From the NCBI GenBank assembly GCA_910595855.1, contig CAJVCJ010000010.1, positions 1-31,899 on the forward strand: a DNA stretch of 31,899 nt, written 5' to 3'. The position numbers and the translations under genes were made by a program. The notes beneath the pieces were generated by a model, which saw nothing but the letters and a program-made list of their open reading frames with translations, was not told the DNA's origin and did not search any database. Positions within the stretch are counted from its first letter, which is position 1, and each line of letters starts with the position of its first letter. Source of the DNA: Candidatus Thioglobus vulcanius. Lineage in GTDB: Bacteria; Pseudomonadota; Gammaproteobacteria; PS1; Pseudothioglobaceae. Positions 1 to 8,789 of this stretch are shown here, piece by piece.

Positions 1-507
1 TTTTTCAATATTCAATCAATGGATGTTGAATTTTCCAATGGTGAAATAAGACAATATGAGCGATTAAAGCCACCTGGAAATGGTGCAGTTTTGATCGTTC
101 CAATGCTGGATGATGAAACAACGTTAATGATTTATGAATATTCAGGCGGCACTGACCGTTATGAACTGGCCTTTACCAAAGGAAAAATTGACGATGGTGA
201 GACGCCGCTCGAAGCGGCCAATCGAGAATTAATTGAAGAAATTGGCTATGGCGCTAAAAAAATCACGTTTTTAAAGGGTATGAGTATTGCGCCAGGCTAT
301 CAATCAAATATAACTTATGTGGTGTTAGCTCAAGATTTATATCGAGCTACTGCACAGGGTGATGAGCCGGAGCCACTTGAAGTGGTTAAGCACAAACTAG
401 CAGATATTGAGCAGTTGGTTTATGACGATGACTTAACCGAAGCGCGTAGTATTGCCGCGTTATATATGGCCAAAGAGGCAATTAGGCAGCAAAATATAAG
501 TGATTAA
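1..507 (+). CDS. nudE: ADP-compounds hydrolase NudE (Nudix), 5' end outside window
   Basis: This is a Nudix hydrolase of the NudE type, which cleaves ADP-ribose, NADH and related ADP-linked compounds in the cytoplasm. The full Nudix box (G-x5-E-x7-REL-x-EE-x-G) lies at residues 55-77 counted from the ATG at 19. The reading frame stays open from that ATG to base 1, and the extra residues (FFNIQS) match the place where NudE proteins carry a conserved stretch ahead of the VEFSNG motif. The ATG at 19 is therefore probably internal and the true start lies upstream. A DEPEP motif near residue 120 is typical of NudE. The last 8 bases overlap aat, which suggests coupled translation. Confidence 0.87.
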   Translation, partial: FFNIQSMDVEFSNGEIRQYERLKPPGNGAVLIVPMLDDETTLMIYEYSGGTDRYELAFTKGKIDDGETPLEAANRELIEEIGYGAKKITFLKGMSIAPGYQSNITYVVLAQDLYRATAQGDEPEPLEVVKHKLADIEQLVYDDDLTEARSIAALYMAKEAIRQQNISD

Positions 508-1159
508 AATCCCCCAGTCATTTGTACTGACAGATGCTGACACGCCATTTCCTCAGGTTGAATTAGCACTAACTGATCCAAATGGATTGATTGGTGTTGG
601 TGGTGAACTAACCACTAAACGTTTAATTGATGCTTATCAACAAGGAATTTTTCCTTGGTATAGTGAAGGCGAGCCAGTAATTTGGTATAGTCCAAATCCA
701 CGTATGGTGATTACACCAAATAAATTACACATTTCTAAAAGCCTACAAAAAACCTTAAATAGACAAAACTTTGAGATTAAGGTTGATCAGAGCTTTACTC
801 AAGTGATGAGTCAATGTCGTTCAGTTGTACGCAAAGATCAAGAAGGAACTTGGATTGATGATGAGATGATCAAGGCTTATAGTGCGCTACATCTTAGTGG
901 TCTTGCGCATTCAATTGAGGTATTTAAAGGTGATGAGCTGGTGGGTGGCTTGTATGGTGTGAGTATGGGTAAGGTGTTTTTTGGCGAGTCAATGTTTTCT
1001 CTTGAGCGTGACGCATCGAAAATTGCCTTTGTGCATTTGTTAAAAAATATGGATTATGATTTGGTAGACTGCCAAGTAGAAAATCCACATTTAAAAAGCC
1101 TTGGCGCCTTCAATATAGAGCGTTCTGCGTTTATCAAATTATTAAAGGATTTACTGTAA
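500..1159 (+). CDS. aat: leucyl/phenylalanyl-tRNA--protein transferase
   Basis: Aat transfers Leu or Phe from aminoacyl-tRNA to proteins with N-terminal Arg or Lys, marking them for ClpS/ClpAP degradation (N-end rule). The 219-residue length is near the family norm. Diagnostic segments are GIFPWYSEG near residue 49, IWYSPNPR just after it, and DCQVENPHLKSLGA near the C-terminus. The start is GTG at 500, inside nudE, with an 8-bp overlap (GTGATTAA) in which the nudE stop falls within the third aat codon. Translation probably depends on ribosomes finishing nudE. Confidence 0.95.
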   Translation: MIKIPQSFVLTDADTPFPQVELALTDPNGLIGVGGELTTKRLIDAYQQGIFPWYSEGEPVIWYSPNPRMVITPNKLHISKSLQKTLNRQNFEIKVDQSFTQVMSQCRSVVRKDQEGTWIDDEMIKAYSALHLSGLAHSIEVFKGDELVGGLYGVSMGKVFFGESMFSLERDASKIAFVHLLKNMDYDLVDCQVENPHLKSLGAFNIERSAFIKLLKDLL

Positions 1160-1194
1160 AATAGGCGTTTATTAATTATCCACTAGAGAGCAAC

Positions 1195-1392
1195 ATGAAA
1201 AAATTATTAAAACTAATGGCATTAGCATTTATCGTCATTGGTATCAGTGCTTGTGGCAAGATGGGTGAGCTTGAAGCTGTTAAGGCAGATCAAGTGGTAC
1301 TTTCTCCAGCGCCTGCAATCGATCAAGCTGCACAAACAACTGCAACTGCACCTGCACCTGAGCTTGACATTCTGCCACATAATTCCAAATAA
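1195..1392 (+). CDS. lptM: small lipoprotein, LptM (YifL)-like
   Basis: This 65-residue protein has a lipoprotein signal peptide: lysines at 2-3 and 6, a hydrophobic core, and a lipobox ending ISAC with the acylated cysteine at position 20. The CGKMGEL segment after the cysteine resembles the CGxxGxL start of LptM, a small outer-membrane lipoprotein that helps the LPS translocon LptD mature. The rest of the mature part is rich in Ala, Pro and Thr and looks disordered. An AGAGAG ribosome-binding site lies about 7 bases upstream. The position just before lysA is where yifL-like genes are often found in gammaproteobacteria. The assignment rests on signal, size and context, since the mature region has little to compare. 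Confidence 0.7.
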   Translation: MKKLLKLMALAFIVIGISACGKMGELEAVKADQVVLSPAPAIDQAAQTTATAPAPELDILPHNSK

Positions 1393-1395
1393 GCG

Positions 1396-2637
1396 TTGAG
1401 TTTTTCGTACAACAATCATTCTTTGCATGCCGAATCTGTTGATATAGCAGATTTGATGGCTAACTACGGCTCCCCGTTATATGTCTACTCGCGTACCGAC
1501 ATTGAAAATAATTGGCGCGAATTTGATTCGGCTTTTGGTCAGCATCCGCATTTGGTATGCTACGCAGTAAAGGCTAATTCAAATATTGCTGTACTTAATG
1601 TACTGGCCAAGATTGGTGCGGGTTTTGATATTGTATCGATTGGTGAGCTAGAGCGTGTTTTAGCAGCAGGCGGACAAGCATCTAAATGTGTATTTTCAGG
1701 TGTTGCAAAAACACACGCTGAAATTAAGCGCGGTTTGGAGGTTGGCATTCGTTGTTTTAATGTTGAATCTAGCGCTGAGTTAGATCGTATAGAACAAGTG
1801 GCAAGTGGTTTAAATATGCAAGCGCCAATTTCAATACGGGTTAATCCAAATGTGGATGCAAAAACACACCCATATATTTCAACTGGCCTAAAAGAAAATA
1901 AATTCGGCGTTGATATTGATGATGCAATCGAGTTATATGAGCAAGCTCAGCGCTATGAGTTTATTAATATTCAAGGACTAGATTGTCATATTGGATCGCA
2001 ATTAACAGACGTATCGCCATTTTTAGACGCTCTAGATAAAGTGCTAGATTTGATCGCTAAATTAAACGATCGAGGTATTGAAATTGCTCACCTTGACTTA
2101 GGTGGTGGTGTTGGCATTCGTTACGACGATGAAGTGACAATCGATATTGCTGCTTACGTAGGTGAAATGCTTAAGCGTGTTGGTAATTTAGAAATTATAT
2201 TAGAGCCGGGTAGGGCTATTGTTGGCAATGCTGGCGTATTCGTAACTAAGGTAGAATTTTTAAAGCAAAATTCAGATAAATCGTTCGCTATCATTGATGG
2301 CGCCATGAATGATTTATTGCGACCTGCTTTTTATAATGCTTATCATCAAGTACTACCAGTTAATGACAATGCTAACGGCGTAGAAGCAAGCTGGGACTTG
2401 GTAGGACCAATTTGCGAAACTGGTGATTTTTTAGCTAAAGATAGACAATTGTCTTTATCCGAAGGTGACTATTTAGCCATTATGTCGGCGGGCGCTTATG
2501 GCTTTACCATGAGCTCGAACTACAATTCACGCCCCCGCGTGGCAGAGGTGATGGTGGCAGACGCTGCACACCATTTAATTCGCAAGCGCGAAAACATTCA
2601 AGATTTATTTAATACAGAGACCATAATCAATGACTAA
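1396..2637 (+). CDS. lysA: diaminopimelate decarboxylase
   Basis: LysA is the PLP enzyme that converts meso-diaminopimelate to L-lysine, the last step of lysine synthesis. The PLP lysine is K59 in CYAVKAN. The glycine-rich phosphate-binding loop (LGGGVG), the EPGRAIV motif and the CETGDFLA motif are all present in order. The 413-residue length is normal. The start is TTG at 1396, only 3 bases after the lipoprotein stop. No ATG lies nearby, and the N-terminal residues (FSY near the start, then AES and GSPLYVYSR) align with the start of other LysA proteins, so TTG is credible. The 3' end overlaps yhbY by 8 bp. Confidence 0.96.
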   Translation: MSFSYNNHSLHAESVDIADLMANYGSPLYVYSRTDIENNWREFDSAFGQHPHLVCYAVKANSNIAVLNVLAKIGAGFDIVSIGELERVLAAGGQASKCVFSGVAKTHAEIKRGLEVGIRCFNVESSAELDRIEQVASGLNMQAPISIRVNPNVDAKTHPYISTGLKENKFGVDIDDAIELYEQAQRYEFINIQGLDCHIGSQLTDVSPFLDALDKVLDLIAKLNDRGIEIAHLDLGGGVGIRYDDEVTIDIAAYVGEMLKRVGNLEIILEPGRAIVGNAGVFVTKVEFLKQNSDKSFAIIDGAMNDLLRPAFYNAYHQVLPVNDNANGVEASWDLVGPICETGDFLAKDRQLSLSEGDYLAIMSAGAYGFTMSSNYNSRPRVAEVMVADAAHHLIRKRENIQDLFNTETIIND

Positions 2638-2932
2638 GCTAACTAACAATCAAAAGAAATTTTTACGATCTAAAGGTCACAGCCTTAAGCCAGTCGTTAT
2701 GCTGGGCCAGCATGGTCTTAGTGAAGGCGTTTTAGCAGAATTAAAGACAAGCCTAGAGACTCATGAACTGTTAAAAATCAAAGTTCGTGGTGATGATAAA
2801 GATCATAAGCAGGCGATTATCAATGAAATTGTTGAAATTAGTAAAGCACACTTGGTTCAGGTGATTGGCAATGTTATGGTGATTTATCGAGCTTTTGATG
2901 AAGATCCTCAAATCATTCTTCCAAGAAAATAA
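2630..2932 (+). CDS. yhbY: YhbY-family RNA-binding protein (CRM domain)
   Basis: This is a 100-residue single CRM-domain protein of the YhbY family, which associates with pre-50S ribosomal particles. It matches along its whole length: an N-terminal LTNNQKKFLRSKGHSLKPVV segment, a GQHGLSEGV loop that takes the place of the GxxG RNA-binding loop, and an ALxxHELLKIKV-like core. It starts with ATG at 2630 within the end of lysA (8-bp overlap, ATGACTAA) and is followed after 6 bases by lpxB. Confidence 0.92.
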   Translation: MTKLTNNQKKFLRSKGHSLKPVVMLGQHGLSEGVLAELKTSLETHELLKIKVRGDDKDHKQAIINEIVEISKAHLVQVIGNVMVIYRAFDEDPQIILPRK

Positions 2933-2938
2933 ACACCC

Positions 2939-4027
2939 ATGACTAAGATTGCAATTAGCGCTGCTGAAACTTCAGGAGATCTAATTGGCTCAACGTTAGT
3001 GCAAGCATTAAAAGCCCAGGATAGCAATCTTCAGATTGAGGGTTTGTGCGGCGATAAAATGCAACAAGCAGGCTGTCAAAAACGCTGGGACATGAGCTTG
3101 GTGAATGTCATGGGTTTTACGGAAGTCCTAAAAAAACTACCCTCACTGTTTAAGCTTAGAGCTGAAATAGTGTCGTATTTTTCTGATCAACAGCCAGATG
3201 TCTTTATTGGGGTTGATGCGCCTGATTTTAATTTTATTATTGAGAAAAAACTTAAAAAACAAGGTGTTAAGACTATACATTTTGTATCTCCATCTGTGTG
3301 GGCGTGGCGCCAATCTCGCGTTAAGAAAATTAAACAATCAACAGATTTATTGTTATGTTTGTTCCCTTTTGAAGTGAATTTTTACAAACAATGTGGCCAA
3401 CGAGCAGTATTTGTTGGCCATCCTTTGGCAGAAAAACTAAGTCCTCGAAAAAACCACATATCATCAAAACAGATTTTACTAATGCCAGGCTCCAGATCAG
3501 GCGAAGTTAAAAGACTTTTGCCTGAGTTGTTAGCAGCAGCAGTAATCATGTCAAAACAAGATTCTGATCTTAGCTTTCACCTAGCGTTAGCCAATGAAGA
3601 GTTGCTAAATTGGGCGATAGAATTGGTAGGCGATCAACAGCTAGAAATATCTATTGATGAGGCGCACATTCGCATGCAGAGTGCTGATTTGGTGTTGGTT
3701 GCATCTGGCACAGCAGCACTTGAACTTGCACTAGTTGGTGTGCCAATGGTAGTGGTTTATAAATTGTCAGCAATGAGCTATTTCATTGCTTCTCGATTAA
3801 TTAAAAGTAAGTACATTAGCTTGCCTAATGTAATTGCTGATAAAGCTTTGGTGCCAGAGCTTATTCAAGATGATGCTAATGCACAAAATATTGCCAACCA
3901 AGCCATGATCATTCTATCAAGTGATCAAAAGGAGTTAATTGCAGAATTTGGTAATATTCATCAACAACTTAGTCTGAATGCTAGCGAAGAGTCAGCCAGG
4001 CTAGTTCTTGAGTTTATCAATGAATAA
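2939..4027 (+). CDS. lpxB: lipid-A-disaccharide synthase
   Basis: LpxB is a peripheral inner-membrane glycosyltransferase that joins UDP-diacylglucosamine and lipid X into the lipid A disaccharide. The N-terminal AAETSGDLIG motif, the GVDAPDFN motif near residue 97 and the SPSVWAWRQSRVKKI segment are characteristic, and the second half carries the MPGSRSGEVKRL and ASGTAALELAL nucleotide-sugar motifs. At 362 residues it is slightly shorter than the roughly 380 of E. coli. Here it sits away from the usual lpxD-fabZ-lpxA run, between yhbY and nadC. It overlaps nadC by 8 bp. Confidence 0.95.
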   Translation: MTKIAISAAETSGDLIGSTLVQALKAQDSNLQIEGLCGDKMQQAGCQKRWDMSLVNVMGFTEVLKKLPSLFKLRAEIVSYFSDQQPDVFIGVDAPDFNFIIEKKLKKQGVKTIHFVSPSVWAWRQSRVKKIKQSTDLLLCLFPFEVNFYKQCGQRAVFVGHPLAEKLSPRKNHISSKQILLMPGSRSGEVKRLLPELLAAAVIMSKQDSDLSFHLALANEELLNWAIELVGDQQLEISIDEAHIRMQSADLVLVASGTAALELALVGVPMVVVYKLSAMSYFIASRLIKSKYISLPNVIADKALVPELIQDDANAQNIANQAMIILSSDQKELIAEFGNIHQQLSLNASEESARLVLEFINE

Positions 4028-4841
4028 AGGGCTTAATTTCATTGTTGCGCTAGCACTTGAAGAGGATCTAGGTTCGGGCGATGTATCGGCTAACCTATTG
4101 GTTGATAAGAAGATTAATGCCAGTATTGTTTGTCGTGAGGCGGCTGTTATTTGCGGTGTTGAATATGCCCAAGCTGTTTTTTTATCTTTAAATCAAGATA
4201 TTGAAATTAATTGGTTAGCTAAGGATCGCGACATTGTTGAACCAAATCAAGTATTGTGCACCTTGTCCGGCTCTTCAAAAGCCATTATCAGTGCTGAACG
4301 CGTCGCGCTTAATTTTTTACAAACATTAAGTGCTGTTGCTACACAAACCAAAAAACTTGTTGATAAAATTTCCCATACTAAAGCGCAATTATTAGACACA
4401 AGAAAGACCATTCCCGGTTTGCGTATGGCGCAGAAATATGCGGTTAAATGTGGCGCTGGTGTTAACCATCGAATGGGTTTGTATGATTGTGTAATGCTTA
4501 AAGAAAACCATATCATTGCTGCTGGTGGCATTACTCAAGCCGTAGCAATAGCCAAAACCCAGTATGCTGATTTAGATTTAATTGTTGAGGTAGAGACTCT
4601 GGCACAATTAGTCGAAGTGTTAACTTTAAGTGGCATTACGCGAGCGTTATGTGATAATTTTTCACTTGAAATGCTATCTCAAGCTGTCAATTTGTCAGCT
4701 GGAATTTTGCCACTTGAGGCATCAGGCAATATTGATGAAACAACTATTTTGTCAATTGCACAAACTGGGGTTGATTTTATCTCAACCGGCAGCATTACTA
4801 AAAATATTCAGGCGATCGATTTGTCGCTACGCTTTGCCTGA
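4020..4841 (+). CDS. nadC: nicotinate-nucleotide pyrophosphorylase (carboxylating)
   Basis: NadC (quinolinate phosphoribosyltransferase) condenses quinolinate with PRPP to nicotinate mononucleotide in de novo NAD synthesis. Visible signatures are EEDLGSGDVSANLL at the N-terminus, LDTRKTIPGLR with basic active-site residues, CGAGVNHRMGLYD, the KENH loop, and GVDFISTGSITKN at the C-terminus. The frame is open from a TTG at 4008, but ATG at 4020 fits better: it gives the 8-bp overlap (ATGAATAA) seen at several other junctions here and a 273-residue protein of normal size. The 3' end overlaps the convergent cysQ by 15 bp. Confidence 0.95.
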   Translation: MNKGLNFIVALALEEDLGSGDVSANLLVDKKINASIVCREAAVICGVEYAQAVFLSLNQDIEINWLAKDRDIVEPNQVLCTLSGSSKAIISAERVALNFLQTLSAVATQTKKLVDKISHTKAQLLDTRKTIPGLRMAQKYAVKCGAGVNHRMGLYDCVMLKENHIIAAGGITQAVAIAKTQYADLDLIVEVETLAQLVEVLTLSGITRALCDNFSLEMLSQAVNLSAGILPLEASGNIDETTILSIAQTGVDFISTGSITKNIQAIDLSLRFA

Positions 4842-5591
4842 AGCAAAAAATATAGGACTGATTAAGCTGTGTTGCGTGTTGTAGCGCAAAGGTTTTTTGT
4901 CCTCACCCACCACGCGACCACCAGCAGCCTCTAAAATGCATCCGCCTGCTGCAGTATCCCATTCTGAGCAAGGTCCAAATCTTGGGTAGTGATCAAAAAT
5001 ACCTTCTGCAATTTTGCAAAATTTTAGCGCACTGCCTAAGTGGCTAATTTTAGTGTCACCAAAATCATGCAGATAAGACTGCAGTTGTTGATTGTTATGC
5101 GAATGATTTCCAATTACAATTTCTAATGGTTGTTTGGGGCTAGCGCATTGTAATAGGGTGGCCTTATTATCTTGATACTTGAAGGATTTTTGTTGATCGT
5201 TAGTAAAGTAATGTGTTTGACTGTAGGGTGCATAAATAAGGCCATAAATTGGGCGATTATGTTTGATATAAGCAATACAAATACAAAACTCACCAGTTTG
5301 ATCGATGAAGTCTCTAGTGCCGTCTAATGGGTCAATTAGCCAGTATTCATTCCAGCTTGATCGGGTTGTAAAGTCTATTGTTTCAGATTCTTCAGATAAT
5401 ATTGGCACCCCAGGTGTTAGTATGGCTAATGCCTGTGTGATCATCTGATGTGCTTTTTGATCGACCAGTGTCAGTGGAGTTTTATCTGCCTTAGTTTTAA
5501 CGTTCAAATTTGACTTGTAATAAGACATGATCATCTTACCAACCTCTTCACTAAGACTGATTAAATGCGGTGTGAGCGTATCAAATGTCAT
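4827..5591 (-). CDS. cysQ: 3'(2'),5'-bisphosphate nucleotidase CysQ
   Basis: This inositol-monophosphatase-fold enzyme removes the 3'-phosphate from adenosine 3',5'-bisphosphate (PAP), the by-product of sulfate assimilation and of acyl-carrier-protein phosphopantetheinylation. Metal-binding motifs are complete: LSEESE, then DPLDGTRDFID, then EWDTAAGG near the C-terminus. The 254-residue length is typical. It starts with ATG at 5591, about 110 bases downstream of tRNA-Ile2, and a candidate promoter lies between them. An alternative role as an inositol monophosphatase is less likely given the exact CysQ-like spacing of motifs. Confidence 0.9.
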   Translation of the reverse strand: MTFDTLTPHLISLSEEVGKMIMSYYKSNLNVKTKADKTPLTLVDQKAHQMITQALAILTPGVPILSEESETIDFTTRSSWNEYWLIDPLDGTRDFIDQTGEFCICIAYIKHNRPIYGLIYAPYSQTHYFTNDQQKSFKYQDNKATLLQCASPKQPLEIVIGNHSHNNQQLQSYLHDFGDTKISHLGSALKFCKIAEGIFDHYPRFGPCSEWDTAAGGCILEAAGGRVVGEDKKPLRYNTQHSLISPIFFASGKA

Positions 5592-5637
5592 AAGTTAATC
5601 ATACCTTTGGTTTCAGCATGATTTGCTAGAAACTTGA

Positions 5638-5666
5638 ATTTTAAATAGCACAAAGCCCTATAACAA
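5638..5666 (-). promoter_or_regulatory. candidate sigma-70 promoter for cysQ
   Basis: Read on the minus strand, TTGTTA (-35) and TAAAAT (-10) are separated by exactly 17 bases, and the -10 ends about 46 bases before the cysQ start. It lies between tRNA-Ile2 and cysQ, so cysQ need not depend on rpoD read-through. Pattern match only. Confidence 0.45.
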
Positions 5667-5701
5667 TAATTGATATTGCTTGCTAGGATTTTGTGTGTGT
5701 A

Positions 5702-5778
5702 TGGTGGGCCTACTTGGACTTGAACCAAGGACCAATCGATTATGAGTCGATTGCTCTAACCAACTGAGCTATAGGCCC
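5702..5778 (-). tRNA. ileX: tRNA-Ile2 (CAU anticodon, lysidine-dependent)
   Basis: A 77-nt cloverleaf on the minus strand has a perfect 7-bp acceptor stem (GGGCCTA/TAGGCCC), discriminator A and encoded CCA. The anticodon loop is CTCATAA, giving CAU at tRNA positions 35-37. The anticodon arm (GACTCATAATC) matches isoleucine tRNA-2 rather than initiator or elongator Met tRNA: it lacks the run of three G-C pairs of the initiator. In bacteria the C34 of this tRNA is changed to lysidine by TilS, so that it reads AUA as Ile; tilS is at 20983-22164. It begins 15 bases after the rpoD stop on the same strand and is probably cut from the rpoD transcript. Confidence 0.93.
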
Positions 5779-5793
5779 GATAAAACGGATTGA

Positions 5794-7608
5794 TTACGTG
5801 TCTAAAAAACTCTGTAGTTTATGAGCACGAGAAGGATGCCTAAGTTTTCTAAGTGCTTTAGCCTCAATTTGGCGAATGCGCTCGCGTGTTACGTCAAATT
5901 GTCTGCCTACTTCCTCTAGCGTGTGATCAGTATTCATATCAATACCAAAGCGCATTTTTAATACTTTTGCTTCACGTGGAGATAGGTTGTTTAGTAGCTC
6001 GCCAGTTGTTTCTCTTAAGCTTTCTTTTGTTGTAATATCAACTGGTGAAGATAGGTTTGTATCTTCAATAAAGTCACCAATATTTGAATCTTCGTCATCA
6101 CCTACTGGTGTCTCCATTGATAAAGGCTCTTTAGCAATTTTCAGAATTTTAATAATTTTATATTCTGGTAATTCCATTTCAGTGGCTAATTCCTCAGGTG
6201 TCGCTTCACGGCCAAATTTTTGTAGTAATTGGCGACGAACACGATTAAGTTTGTTAATTGTTTCAATCATGTGCACTGGAATACGAATCGTACGTGCTTG
6301 GTCAGCAATAGAGCGTGTAATTGCTTGACGAATCCACCAAGTGGCATAAGTTGAGAATTTGTAACCACGACGATATTCAAATTTATCAACCGCTTTCATT
6401 AGGCCGACATTGCCTTCTTGAATAAGGTCTAGGAACTGTAAGCCACGGTTAGCGTACTTTTTAGCAATAGAGATAACCAATCTTAAGTTCGCCTCAATCA
6501 TTTGTGACTTAGCTACTTTAGCACGACGATCACCTTTACGATAAAGCTTGTTTAATGCTTTTAGCTCAGTAATGGTTAACTGCATTTCCTCTTCATATTC
6601 ATGAAGATTTTTTTGTGCATAGAAGATTTCATCTTTAGATTCTTTTAATGCTTTAGAAACTTTATCGTCAAGTTTTGCGTCTTTTAGCCATTCATAGTTG
6701 GTTTCATTGCCCGTGTATAAGTCAAAGAATTCTAGTCTTTCCATGCCAGCATATAGGCAAATATTTTGAATTTTTTTATCTTGCGCCTTAACTTGAGCGA
6801 CGCGATCACAAATAACTTCCATCATTGTAGAAACTAATTTAGGCGCTAAGCGCAAGTCTGATAATCCTTCGGACAATTGCACACGTGCAGCAACTGTTTT
6901 TTTATGACGGAAGCCGTGCTTTTCATTAAGTCTTTTGTAGGCTTCAGAGCAGCTTAAAACAGTGTCAAATCGAGTATTTACCTTTTCTTCATCAGGACCA
7001 GTGTACTCCATTTCTTCCATGTCTTCATATTCTTCATCGTCATCGAACTCACCTGCGTCAAAAGCAGCTTTTTTAGCTTCAAAATCGGCTGCATCACCTT
7101 GATAGCCGATAATAACATCAGTCATCTTACATTTTCCTTCTTCAAGGCGTTTGTGCGCTTTAAAGAAATAGCCTGTAATTGACGGATACAAAGTGATGGA
7201 TTTCATAATCTCGAAAACACCTGCTTCAATTTCTTTGGCAATGCGAATTTCGTCTTTTTGCTCAAGTAAAGCTACTACACCCATTTCACGCATGTACATT
7301 CTAACTGGGTCAGTTGTTCTACCAAATTCAGAGTCTAGAGCTGCAAGTGCTGCAACAGCGGCTTCAGCAGAAGTTGATTGGGCTTTTGCACCTGATTCTA
7401 CAACCAGTGTGTCTGCATCAGGAATCGTGTCAGAAACGGTAATGTCCAACTCTTCTAAAATGGTAACAATTGGCTCAACTTGATCTTGTGTTAATAGATC
7501 TTCTGGCAAGATGTCGTTGATTTCAGAATAGGTTAAATAGCCTTTTTCCTTACCAACCATGATAAGTTTTTGTAATGCTTGCTTGTGTGCTTTAGTAGTA
7601 GTTTTCAT
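5794..7608 (-). CDS. rpoD: RNA polymerase primary sigma factor RpoD (sigma-70)
   Basis: The 604-residue housekeeping sigma factor has all regions in order: region 1.1 (about 1-80), region 1.2 from [11 protein letters not shown] at 100-110, a non-conserved acidic insert at about 185-210, region 2 at about 360-440 (-10 recognition and melting), region 3 at about 450-525, and region 4 at about 535-595 with the -35-reading helix-turn-helix and [18 protein letters not shown]. The classical partners rpsU and dnaG are not upstream; prs is, on the same strand 89 bases away. tRNA-Ile2 follows after 15 bases. Confidence 0.98.
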   Translation of the reverse strand: MKTTTKAHKQALQKLIMVGKEKGYLTYSEINDILPEDLLTQDQVEPIVTILEELDITVSDTIPDADTLVVESGAKAQSTSAEAAVAALAALDSEFGRTTDPVRMYMREMGVVALLEQKDEIRIAKEIEAGVFEIMKSITLYPSITGYFFKAHKRLEEGKCKMTDVIIGYQGDAADFEAKKAAFDAGEFDDDEEYEDMEEMEYTGPDEEKVNTRFDTVLSCSEAYKRLNEKHGFRHKKTVAARVQLSEGLSDLRLAPKLVSTMMEVICDRVAQVKAQDKKIQNICLYAGMERLEFFDLYTGNETNYEWLKDAKLDDKVSKALKESKDEIFYAQKNLHEYEEEMQLTITELKALNKLYRKGDRRAKVAKSQMIEANLRLVISIAKKYANRGLQFLDLIQEGNVGLMKAVDKFEYRRGYKFSTYATWWIRQAITRSIADQARTIRIPVHMIETINKLNRVRRQLLQKFGREATPEELATEMELPEYKIIKILKIAKEPLSMETPVGDDEDSNIGDFIEDTNLSSPVDITTKESLRETTGELLNNLSPREAKVLKMRFGIDMNTDHTLEEVGRQFDVTRERIRQIEAKALRKLRHPSRAHKLQSFLDT

Positions 7609-7640
7609 AGAGTAATGCGTTTTGACAAACCAAATGATGG

Positions 7641-7646
7641 ATTATA
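7641..7646 (-). promoter_or_regulatory. -10 element of a likely rpoD promoter
   Basis: A consensus TATAAT is read on the minus strand in the 89-base gap between prs and rpoD, 32 bases before the rpoD start. The matching -35 position is poor (GATTTT-like), so strength is uncertain, but the site would give rpoD its own transcription start independent of prs. Confidence 0.4.
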
Positions 7647-7697
7647 CACAAAGTTAGACATTAAAAATCATAGCCTTGTGTAGGTTTTTGAAGGTGA

Positions 7698-8660
7698 TTA
7701 TTGCAGGTCGGCAAAAATATTAATAATAGATTGCTCTTCACTAATTCGCTTGACCACTTCGGCCATGATTGGCGCAATAGAAAGCTGTCTAATTTTGTTG
7801 CATTTTGCAGCATCAGCGCTTAATGGGATGGTGTTAGTAGTGATTAATTCATCCAATTCAGAGTTTTTAATGTTGCTGATTGCATTGCCAGAAAGCACAG
7901 CGTGTGTTGCATAGGCAACAACTTTTTTAGCGCCTCTTTCTTTTAAAATGTTAGCTGCTTGACACAAGGTACCAGCTGTATCAACCATGTCATCAATAAG
8001 AATACAAGTTTTACCTTCTACATCACCAATAACATTCATGACTTTAACCATGTTTGGTGCGGGGCGACGCTTATCGATAATGGCTAAATCTGCATCATTT
8101 AGCTTTTTGGCTGCAGCACGAGCACGAACTACTCCACCAACATCTGGAGAAACAACGACAATATCTTCATAATTTTGACTCATGATATCATCGAGTAAAA
8201 CAGGCTGTGCATAGATGTTGTCGATTGGAATATCAAAAAAACCTTGAATTTGATCGGCATGTAAATCAACTGTTAAAATTCGATCAATACCTGAAGCTTC
8301 AACCATTTTTGCAGCAAGCTTGGCCGTGATTGGCACACGTGTTAAGCGTGAACGACGATCCTGTCTAGAATAGCCAAAATATGGCACAACTGCGGTAATT
8401 CTAGCAGCGGAAGAGCGCTTTAAGGCGTCAGCCATTACCAATAGCTCCATCAGTGTTTCAGCAGGAGAAGGTCCGCAAGTTGGCTGAATAATAAATACGT
8501 CACAACCACGCACATTTTCTAAAATTTCAACTTGTGATTCGCCATCGCTAAATCGACCAACAATCGCCTTACCTTGTGCAATGCTTAAGCTAGAAATAAT
8601 TTCACCAGAGAGTAACGGATTGGCGTTTCCACTAAAAATTTTGATTGTGTCAAGAGACAT
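7698..8660 (-). CDS. prs: ribose-phosphate pyrophosphokinase
   Basis: Prs transfers pyrophosphate from ATP to ribose 5-phosphate to make PRPP, used in this window by TrpD and NadC and by nucleotide synthesis in general. Key features are [10 protein letters not shown] near residue 37, the flexible loop [16 protein letters not shown] at about 99-114, [12 protein letters not shown] with the catalytic histidine at 134, and the PRPP-binding loop [14 protein letters not shown] at 219-232. The 320-residue length is normal. It lies downstream of ispE and tRNA-Gln, an arrangement also known in Pseudomonas, but a terminator and a separate -10 element put it in its own transcription unit. Confidence 0.97.
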   Translation of the reverse strand: MSLDTIKIFSGNANPLLSGEIISSLSIAQGKAIVGRFSDGESQVEILENVRGCDVFIIQPTCGPSPAETLMELLVMADALKRSSAARITAVVPYFGYSRQDRRSRLTRVPITAKLAAKMVEASGIDRILTVDLHADQIQGFFDIPIDNIYAQPVLLDDIMSQNYEDIVVVSPDVGGVVRARAAAKKLNDADLAIIDKRRPAPNMVKVMNVIGDVEGKTCILIDDMVDTAGTLCQAANILKERGAKKVVAYATHAVLSGNAISNIKNSELDELITTNTIPLSADAAKCNKIRQLSIAPIMAEVVKRISEEQSIINIFADLQ

Positions 8661-8690
8661 GGTAGCTTTAGGGTTGTTGAAATTGATTAA

Positions 8691-8696
8691 ATTATA
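8691..8696 (-). promoter_or_regulatory. -10 element of a likely prs promoter
   Basis: A consensus TATAAT on the minus strand lies 30 bases before the prs ATG and downstream of the terminator that follows tRNA-Gln. No good -35 is visible at 16-18 bases. The position predicts a short leader of about 25 bases. Confidence 0.45.
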
Positions 8697-8744
8697 CTAG
8701 GTTACACTGATGAAAATAGTATTTGCTTACCGATTGAAAAACAT

Positions 8745-8783
8745 AAAAAAAGCCGCGACTTAATTACTAAGACGCAGCTTTTT
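8745..8783 (-). terminator. Rho-independent terminator after tRNA-Gln
   Basis: On the minus strand AAAAAGCTGCG pairs with CGCGGCTTTTT (one T-G wobble). The inner part continues as CTTA/TAAG after a single T-T mismatch, closing on a short loop, and a run of seven T follows. It starts 6 bases after the tRNA-Gln CCA and would end the pepP-trpD-orn-ispE-tRNA transcript before prs. Confidence 0.8.
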
Positions 8784-8789
8784 AGAAAA

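Noticed and set aside
5987..6328. 113-codon plus-strand open frame within rpoD
   Set aside because: It is the reverse-frame shadow of conserved sigma-70 regions 3 and 4; composition is not protein-like.
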